A stretch of 64,000 bases of DNA from Gymnopus androsaceus JB14. Lineage: Eukaryota; Basidiomycota; Agaricomycetes; Agaricales; Omphalotaceae. Shown here piece by piece: positions 55,566 through 64,000 of the stretch (positions are counted from its first letter, which is position 1; every line of letters begins with the position of its first letter). Under the pieces are notes generated by a model. That model saw only the letters and a list, made by a program, of their open reading frames with translations, was not told the origin of the DNA and made no database searches. Made by a program: the position numbers and the translations under genes. The stretch is from positions 1 through 64,000 of the forward strand of contig ML769685.1 in NCBI GenBank assembly GCA_009733575.1, written 5' to 3'.

Positions 55566-58500
55566 ATGAGCTCGAAAGGACTGGTTCGACAAGAAGGGTT
55601 TCATCCCAACGACAACAGTGGCGGTAACAACAGCGGCAGCAGCAGCGACATGATCTGGAGACCAAGTTCTGCCCTGAGCGTTGGAGGCGACCATGCTTCG
55701 GATTTCGACCAGGAACTGGCCACGCTCATGAGCAGCGAACGAAGTACCGTCAATAATAATAGCAGCAGCAGCAATAACGACTATGTACCTCGCACACACA
55801 ATATCTTTGATATGAGCGCACCGGCTCATCATCAGCCTCCTCCAACCGACAAACACTCGCCCGGACCCACCGGCCCATCGAGCATCCCAGCCCATTTCAA
55901 CTCTACACTCCCCGCGCTCAACTCGAGCATGCGGTACGAGCCTCTTCCGGATCCGAGTCCAACTGACGGTGCCAATGGCTGGCGAAATCATTCACCGTCT
56001 CCACACCCTGCACACCCATACGCAGTGTCCCGCTCCCGCTCCCGTTCCCGTCCCCCGAGTGCTTATCCTGGTCCAGGGAGTCCGAGTATCCCCGGCGTCG
56101 GTCCTCAGCGAACAACACGCACTCGCAGAGGGAATTCAGTTTCTAGTATGAATAGTACCAGTCCTCCGCCCCAGCCATCTGCTCAAGCGATTGTTATTCC
56201 GAGGAATCATCATGGACATGAAGGTAACAACTCTGGCTCCTGGTTTGGGCCTGGGAGTCAAGGCAGCACTGCTAGTGAATACACTCTTCCTACGCCGGAA
56301 TCGCTACACCATGGACACTCCCCAGGCAGCTTTCACGGACACGGATTCGCGAATCTCAGTCTTAACGTGTCGAATCTCAGTGCTGGTCTTGGAGGTGGTT
56401 CTCCGATGGCGTACAACCCTCCTGGTTTTGGCAATCACAACCAACACCAACACAACCAGCAGCACATCATAGGCGTACCATCTCAGTGGCCTTCGAAGTC
56501 CAGGTCCAGATTCACACCAGTACAGTGGCTCTCCGTTCGATACACATAATCATCATCCTTTACATTCGAGTCTCCCTCCTCCGCATCAACTGCACTCTCA
56601 GCATGCGAATGGTAATCCCTACCCTGGCCATGGAAACGGAACACACACGCCTACACCTGCGTCTTTCAACACCTCCTCCTCTCACTCTCATCATCCACAC
56701 GGACACCCACACGGCGGACATACCTTGGACCTAGACATTGATATCGACGCGCTAGACGGCGGGAGACATGCACATGGACATAGTCTAGACGCTATAGACG
56801 TCGAAGGATGGCCTATCCATTCCTCGCCTTTTGATCTTGCACAAGGGCACGGACATGGACACGGGCATGGACACTCACACTCGCTATCCCTCTCCCACTC
56901 CCTAAGCCAAAACCAATCCCAAAGCGGTTTCGGAGGTGGCTTGACGCCCTTGTCGTCGAGTTTACCGACGACTTCGAATGGGTTGAGTCCGTTGGTGCCT
57001 TCCTCCGGTACGGGTACAGGTGCAGGCGCTGCTAGTGCTGCTGCTTCCGGATCGGCCAAAACGAGGAGCGGGACTAGGTCGTCTGCTAAAGGCGGAGCTG
57101 GAACTGAGAAAGAAAAAGGGGACAAGACCAATACGAATACTAGGTCGAAGAGTGGTGCTAGTTCAGGTATAGTTCTATCACCGTTCAAATGAGATATGCA
57201 TAGACCATTCTGACCCCCCTATCCATATTACCCCTTATCCATATTATAGCCTCCACCTCCACATCCACCATATCCCAAAACCAAAACCAAAATCTCACCC
57301 CAACAGAAAAACAAGCGCTCCTCGCCAACGAAAAACGTCGTAGGAGGAGAGAGAGCCATAATGCGGTTGAGAGAAGGAGGAGAGATAATATTAATGAGAA
57401 GATTGGGGAGCTGGCTACGTTGATTCCGGATGTGATGTTTTCGAGTGGCGGGGCGGGCGGTGGGTCTGAAGGTGAGAGGAATTTTCTTTTTTTTGAATCT
57501 GTTTATTCGTTGTGGAGGGTTTGCTTGTTTGCTTGCTTTTCGTTTTATGGGGTGGATCCCTACGCGGTTTTAGCGGGTTTAGCGGGTTCTGTTTCCAGTT
57601 CCGGATTTGGATCCCCGAGTTGAGCCAGAGACAAAGATCTGGGACGGTGTTGCGCGCACTTGCTTCTTTTCTTCAATTCGCTTTCACTGTTATCTTTTAC
57701 CATTCGCTGGTTGGTTCGTGAGGGCTTGGAGCGTCTTGGAGTGGTTCTTCCGACGCGCATGTTCGAGAACGTGGCGTTTTCGCGTTTTAGCCAGCCTTTG
57801 GTGGTTGTTGTTCTATGGAGCGTTTGTTTAAGTTTGAGTTTTCATTTTTCCACACTTCTGTTGTTCGTTTTTGGCTGGCTTGGGTTTCTACACGGCGCGC
57901 GGTGTCTTTGTTTTGCGGTTTTACATAGCGGGTTTTGTTTCTATCTTTGTCCAGTTCCGCATTTGGGATTTGGGATCTCTAAGGGTGGGAGTGAGAAGGT
58001 AAAGATGATTTTACAGCCCTAGTGACTAGAGCCGTGTATTGGCGGTTGCGGTGTTGTGTTGGATTCGATCAGGACGTTTGCTCTTGCTTCCTTCGATTTC
58101 GTTTCTAATTCTTACTTTTTCGCTTTCACTGTTCCTTCGTCGATCATCATCTCATAACTCTGACTAACCCTTTCTTTCTCCTTCCCATCTAGGTCCAAAT
58201 GGTACCTCACCACCACCCGACCTGAACACCAACGACGCGTCAATGATGAACATGATGGTTCCCCCACTCTCACCGACTTCGCCTACGTCGCCTACTTCAC
58301 CTACTTCGACTGGACTGGGTGGACTAGGTGGATCAACACCCTATGGATTTAACCTCGATCTAATGGGTCTTCCGGTCCCAGACGAGTTTTTCGTTGTTAA
58401 TAATGGAACCGGTGTGGGGAACGGGAATGGTATGTGTTTTGTTTATAGGTGGTTTGGGACGTACTTGTTACTGATGAAAATATCTCTTCCCCTCGCTCGC

Positions 58501-60217
58501 TCGCTTTTTCACATTCTACCTTCCCTTCCCTTCATCTTCCGCTTTCTTCCCCTTACAGGCCCTCTGACACTCAAAACCGAACCCATGGACGGAGACGGTA
58601 CCGGTGCCGACGGCGCTGGTGAATCTTCGTCTGCTTCTGCCAAAGTTGGCGGGGACAAGGAGAAGGGTGGTGACAAGGGTGGAGACAAGGACGACGGAGG
58701 CGTAGTGAAAGCCAACAAGGGAATGATCTTGAGGAAGAGTGTCGAATATATTCGGTGGGTGTTTTTTGCAGTTTTTTTTTTTAGCTGGATTGAGTGTTTG
58801 TGGGGGGATTTGGTTGGACAATTTGCTCGTTAATGGTGCTTGATTCTTGTGCTGCTGTGTTTCGAGTCACGGCCTGTAGGAATCTTGTATTACTTCCACT
58901 TTTCCTTTAGCTTGCCTTTCTCAATCATCTCCTTCTAATGCTGACGAACACGTTTGCTTTCCTCCCTACACAGATATCTCCAACAGCTCGTCACTGCCCA
59001 AGGCGCACGGAACAGGGAACTCGAACGGGAACTGAGAGCGTACCGCGAAGGTTCAGGTTCTTCTTCTGGCTCCAATTCTAACAATGCCAGTAATATGAAC
59101 ATACCCTTTGGCGCTAACCAAAGTCAGGGGTTTGATGGTATGGGCATGAACGGGTTTAACAATAATGGAATGATGAATATGGGCATGGGCGGGAATGGGT
59201 TTAATATGATGGGAGGAGGGAACTTTGTTGGTATGGGGAACAACGGCGCCTCCTTCAACAACAGCAACCATAGCGTTGGTGCGAACACGAACTCGTCCAC
59301 TTCCGGTGGCCCATCGTATGGTCTGGGGGGCTCTCCGTTGAGTGATGTCGACGAGGCTGATGATGATGAGACTACACATGTGCAGAGTCACGGGAAAAGC
59401 AAAGAGGAAAAGGATAAAGAACTCACCAGCTCCAAGTCATCTAGATCCATGAAGAACAGTCGTACCTGCACCAGAAGTCAAACCCGAACCCGAAGCTGCC
59501 GACGCCGATGCTATCATGTCTTCACTCGCTGCTTCTGCCTCTGCCTCTGCTCTGCCTCTGCCAATACCTCGTCTACCTCGACTATCACCGTGAAAAGACG
59601 GTAGTGCGGCTGTAGCTTCGCTTCCTTCGCCCAACGCTTCCGAGGCGTCTTCGCATTCGTCGTCTGTCGCGCCAGTAGGCAAATCTACTCGTACTACGAG
59701 GCTGAGTCGGAATTCTGTGTCAGGGAAAGACGCGCCAGGGTCATCTTCGTCCGTCTCAGCAGGAACGGGCGTAGGTCCAGCCGAACCCCGTGGCCGACCT
59801 CGTCGGGCACGTCGAGGCTCCGACGCTGCAGGCAAGACAGGCAAAGCTGGTGTACTAGGAAATGTCAGTACCAGTCCTGCTGCAGCGAGACGGAGGAGAG
59901 CCAGTATCAGCACCACCGCTACGACGACAAAAGTACGTCCACGGGCAGGTACAGAGGACATTGATATGGATGCTGTGTCGATTTCATCTGTGGCTGTTGA
60001 TGAGGAGGAGCGGGATGCACATGATGATGGGGATGAGGATTATCGGGATGACCCAGAGGGAGATGAGGACGATGATGAGCGTGAGAGAGGGAGTGAGGGG
60101 TATTCACCGCCCGGGGGACGCCAGGAGATGGAGATGGATGATGTGCCAATTGGGAAGAGGTTGAGAAGGGGTGGTGTTGCTATCGGTGATTCGGAGGGGG
60201 AGGGAATGGAGTTTTGA
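55566..60217 (+). CDS. bHLH(-zipper) transcription factor with very long loop, five or more exons
   Basis: Exons are 55566-57166, 57307-57471, 58193-58429, 58559-58754 and from 58974 to about 60217. The N-terminal half is disordered (Ser/Asn/His-rich, runs of GHGHGHGH). The DNA-binding part in exon 2 reads RRRRRESHNAVERRRRDNINEKI, with the His, Glu and Arg positions of E-box-binding bHLH proteins; helix 1 is ELATLIPDVM. Helix 2 comes two introns later (GMILRKSVEYIRYLQQLV), continued by a zipper-like NRELERELRAY. The loop is about 140 residues instead of 5-20. The C-terminal half is Asn/Gly/Met-rich, then acidic. Three breaks occur: an extra T near 56495 (GGCCTTCGAAG), an extra base near 59456 and a TGA near 59598. 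Intron 2 is 721 bp, long for this genome. Confidence 0.75.
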
Positions 60218-63065
60218 TATGTTGATGAAACATCGCGTGTTGACCATTTTGGATGTTGAGGCGTTGATGATATATTTTTGGTCATTTAGGCTATGCCGAA
60301 TTTCTTCTCTTTCCCCTTCGCTTATGCTATTTCTCTTTCTCTTCTTTCCTCGTGTACCTCATGCTTTCTTCTTTCCTTTCGTCTCCAAACCCCTTCCTTT
60401 CTTCCTTCAATAGGGCTTTCTCCTTCGTCGAGCATTACCCCGTTTGTTCTCGTACCCCCCTCATGCCTTCCTTTCTGATCATCATTCCCCTCTTTATCAT
60501 GTCGAGTCGAGTTCGACCTTGTCTTTGTCGAACGCTTTTCTTGGATTCCTTTCTTTGTGACGTTGGACTTGAATGTGTGGACGGAGCGTTGATAGCGGCT
60601 ACGTGGAAGGAGAGAAAGATAGTAGGGAAGCGACAAATCCAAATGTACATGCTACTCACCTTGAACGGCGAAAACGAGTTTCGCCCACGCTAACGAATGG
60701 CCTCCCAATTCCCCTTGTTGATCGTTGTTCTTGTACTTATATCTGTCTGTATGTGTACTTATACTTTACCGAATCCGAAACAATGAATTCGAATTCAAAA
60801 CACCCTATCCTGATTCGGACTTGCGAGTGAAAAAGCCTGTTGCCTGACCTCTCCGTCGATAGCCTATCTCGATTCTCGGTTCCCAATATGTCTAATGTTG
60901 GTCCAATGATCCTGATTCAGTCCCATGTCTAATTCAACTTTTTTTCAGATGATCAGCTCAGCTGGTAGCTGCGGTGTCTATGTCCCTAGATACTTTCAGT
61001 GTAGTACCCCAAGGTGTCAACGGGATGTGTACGTGGATAACGGGTATGCCCTGAATGGTCCTCGATGCCGTGCGACTCGGTGCGAGATAGGGCTAGTTTC
61101 ATGTCAGAATGTAAAATACTAGTGCTATCATACGTTGGTCCCGCGTCCTGGTCGCTCAGCTGCCCGTCTTGGGCTCTCAGGTGGCTCCACTCCCAACGTA
61201 CTTCCAAGCATTCCGTGTCTGATGACATGTACACGGGGACACAGGAGGTTTTGCTGGGGTTGTTCAGTTGACCGACCTTGTTCAAGCCCTCAGCTGAGCT
61301 ACTATGTACTGCGTGGGTGGACCAAAATTGACGGAACGTAGTCGACGCGCTCAACAAAACCTTTCTCGTTGAAGAGAAGGAAAAGATCAACTGCTCTGCG
61401 AAGAAGTAGCAGACAGAAGCAACAACCAGAAATGGACACAAGGAAAAATTAAACACAGCACGTCTGGAGCATCGGATTATTTTTTTTGACCGTCGTTTGC
61501 ACTGGCCCCACCTAGTTTGTTGGGCTGCATTGCTACGATCAAGAGTGTGCGCTAGGAAGTAGGTCGGATCGAGATGCCCTCACCTTGGAAGGACAGTGTC
61601 ATCGGACGAAGTCCTGTGATCGGATGGACGGTGTTATTTCGAAGGTTATGGACGGTAACTGCCATAGTTGTAGGAGCGTTGACTCGGAGGCTCGTTGCTT
61701 ATCGTTCTCAGAGTATCAGCTGAATTACTGGAGATACTTGGGTCAGAACACTAATACACCAGTCCACGACCCTTTCAAGTTGTGCACAGGGTACCAGCTT
61801 GATCCTTCCTTATCGAGCATCGACCTGCTAGATTCTCGTTATTCAATTCTGATATGGAACCATAGATTTAGAAAAAGCTAGATACTTTTCAGAGCCTTTA
61901 ACATCGCTAAAATGACCCGGCGACCTGAACACATATTATCTGCAAAGTTTGGCGTAAAAATTAAGTCAATATTATACTACAGGACGGCGAAAAGTCGCTC
62001 TCCGAAGCGACAGCTATATTAGGCTTGCAACACGTCCCGAAAGATCACAAATGAGATAGTCATTAAGCCAGTTCAAGTTGCGGTTCTGCTTCATCCTGCT
62101 TTATCCAAACTAGGTTCAAGGCCAGTGTGAGGCCAGTGTCAATAAATCACGTCGACGCAGAGTGAATTGTCTTCCTTTATTCCCTGGGCAATTTACCGCA
62201 GTGGCCTCGACAAAAGCATATGCCAAGACCAAAGATAAAGAACCAAATTCAGATAGAATTTCAGGCCTGGAAAAAAAAAATTAAGCAGGGATGAAGGCAC
62301 TGCAGTATCGATAGATGTACGTAGAGTACCTTAGGCCACGGATTCATGATGGATGAACACAGTAAGTATGAAAGTTTTAAGTAGAAAACAGCGCATGGAG
62401 GACGGAAGTACTTACGAGGCCTATGTCCCATGTCCGTTCAGACGGGGTTTAAGTTCGAAAATGGGAAGAAAAAAGGAAAGAAAGGTAGCTTACCAGACCT
62501 ACCATAGATTATCAAGATTATCTGGCAAGAAATGCAATAATGAGCGCGGTCATCAAGTTTAGAGGGTTTGAAGGTACTTAAGTGCCTTTGTCGTCTGGAC
62601 TCTGAATCTGGAAGATTGATTTGAAGCTTTGACGTCGGAAGGTATTCGCAATGGTATTCGCAATTGAATCAAGTCAGGCGGTAATTCCGGAGTATAGTCA
62701 TCTACATTGGAATCAGCCTAGCTAGGTGTCGGAGTTCAACGTTAACATATCGCTGTTGGATTTACTAGCGCTCGTCCGCGAATAACAGTTAACTGTTAAA
62801 CGATGACGGTCATTTCGAGTAGCGGCCCACAAAATCTCCAAGATCCTTCCTCCTCTTCCTGCTCCCTGCTTCAGGTACTACTCAATCACTCTCGACAAAA
62901 GACGTTAAAAAAGCTTCAAAGCTCTGTTCTGTTCTGTTCAAACCACCGCGACCTCGTCGCGTGCCTCCTCTCCCTTCGGTTCTTCCTCTAATAAATCCGC
63001 GCTCTTGCGTGCCGGGGAATCACGTATGACGCAATCACCATTGATTCAATTCCAACTCGACTCAA
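60218..63065. other. 3' region of the bHLH gene and intergenic sequence
   Basis: 60290-60540 is strongly pyrimidine-rich (TTCTCTTTC, CTTTCCTT) and is likely 3' UTR. From 60.8 to 63.0 kb there are only short frames. A 60-codon frame at 62803-62991 opens with a Ser-rich stretch, without further support. Confidence 0.45.
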
Positions 63066-63440
63066 ATGCCACCTAACACCGACGAACTGTTCTGGCTGAA
63101 GATGAACATTGAAGACGAAGGCCATCCATACCCCTCCACCAAGGTCAGAAACAAAATCTACCTCAAATATACGAAACCCGCTTCAGAGAATCAGGATACA
63201 TAGGCCTCGGTAGGAATTTTGCCTGAATGAGTATTGACCGTATCTGTGGAATGATATTTCAGAGATGAAAAGACCTCAAGCCAGGCGAAATCTGAACATA
63301 CTGGAGACTGAAGGGGTAGCTGGAAAACAAATTCCTAGGGACATCACAAACTACGAACTCGAATCCACCGTACGTGAAGTAGACGCTGAGGAGGACCCCG
63401 GAATCTCCTATGGAACCTCCCTCGGCCAGAGGCCCTAAAT
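63066..63440 (+). CDS. Possible small two-exon gene, unknown
   Basis: ATG 63066 opens MPPNTDELFWLKMNIEDEGH, and a second open block at 63267-63440 reads MKRPQARRNLNILETEGVAG and ends in an acidic tail with a stop at 63440. GT (after STK, 63144) and an AG (before 63267) could join them, but phase is not certain. The residue usage looks coding. No family is recognised, and it may be a fragment. Confidence 0.25.
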
Positions 63441-64000
63441 GACGCTATGATTTCGGGCTAAATGACGCTATTTCGGACAAGGATCATCACGTGAATCGAT
63501 AAAAATCGCCAAATTTTTTTAAAAATTCCAAAAAATCGCCCGACCAGTTATACGTACATCTACATGTCTCCTTTACTTATACGTATTAGAAGTATTAGAA
63601 GTTGAATGCCAGCACTTCACCTTGGGGCCGTTCTCAAAGGTCAAAAATTTCGGTTCAGCGCTGATGCGCTGGCTCGAATGACGCTACTATTGATGCACTA
63701 GTAATGCAATCGGTACTAGAAGTGCAATCCGACAATAAATCTCTTTCGTCTGAATGCATTTCGAGTCCGCTCCCTTTCAGACTTTTAATATAAGCTCTTA
63801 TAAATGTACTCTAAAGGTCAGTCTATTTATATGGGCGAGATGAGAGCAAGAAAATATTCAGCATTTTTGCGAAGTTTGAAAATCTCACTGTTTTGGGCTT
63901 TTTATGCCCGGTAGAGGTGAACAATTTTTTTGTACTTTTGAGGCTTGGACAGGACATTTATATAGACTAATTAGGGTGTTCGAAGATTATCCGGCAGTTT
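63441..64000. other. Non-coding end of window
   Basis: Two adjacent copies of CTAAATGACGCTAT...TTTCGG occur at 63437-63475. The rest is AT-rich and closed in all frames. Confidence 0.5.

Noticed and set aside
59437..59961. Minus-strand 174-residue frame opposite the bHLH C-terminus
   Set aside because: Low-complexity shadow of the Ser/Ala-rich coding strand.
1..64000. CRISPR arrays, rRNA genes, riboswitches, bacterial-type operons
   Set aside because: No regularly spaced repeats and no rRNA-like sequence; the gene structure is eukaryotic with spliceosomal introns.

Overview
This window is nuclear DNA of a filamentous basidiomycete, most likely an Agaricomycete. The host genes carry many 45-80 bp GT-AG introns. 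The protein families are typical of mushrooms: a Kre9/KNH1-like small secreted protein, an eqolisin (G1) peptidase, a DUF6534-type membrane protein, a beta-trefoil lectin family, a sesquiterpene synthase relic, and DIRS/Ngaro-type tyrosine-recombinase retrotransposons. The species cannot be named from the sequence.

Layout. Bases 1-13.2 kb are a graveyard of mobile DNA: small terminal-inverted-repeat elements, a transposase helix-turn-helix relic, a decayed copy of an uncharacterised Agaricomycete family, and a degenerate plus-strand tyrosine-recombinase retroelement (6.0-13.2 kb) that was itself hit by at least three later insertions. 14.2-19.7 kb holds two good host genes on the minus strand: a KNH1-like secreted protein and an eight-exon F-box/seven-WD40 protein. 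19.9-37.3 kb is a young, repetitive, duplicated region around a small four-exon gene family that I interpret as single-domain beta-trefoil (ricin-B-like) lectins. It has two intact genes (31.97-32.66 kb minus; 35.76-36.44 kb plus), one decayed copy and two first-exon fragments, with several inverted-repeat elements, a DUF6534-like membrane gene and an assembly gap flanked by an apparently identical 892-bp duplication.

37.6-46.2 kb is a denser gene block: an Aha1-type Hsp90 co-chaperone with a predicted C-terminal membrane segment, a G1 peptidase, a sesquiterpene synthase relic, a truncated and a nearly intact copy of a short-chain dehydrogenase, and a Pro/Ser/Gln-rich protein of unknown function. 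46.4-52.1 kb is a structurally complete Ngaro-like retrotransposon (minus strand) with split direct repeats A1-ORFs-B1-A2-B2, Gag, spliced RT/RNase H and spliced tyrosine recombinase. 52.1-55.5 kb is gene-poor with a tRNA-like sequence. 55.6-60.2 kb encodes a large bHLH transcription factor whose helix-loop-helix is split by a loop of about 140 residues. The last 3.8 kb is mostly non-coding.

A recurring oddity is that otherwise well-conserved genes (Aha1, SDR, bHLH, perhaps the peptidase) each need one or two single-base frame corrections. This looks more like uncorrected long-read sequence error than true decay, and it affects how every 'pseudogene' call here should be read. Exon boundaries below were worked out by eye from GT/AG sites and reading-frame continuity.
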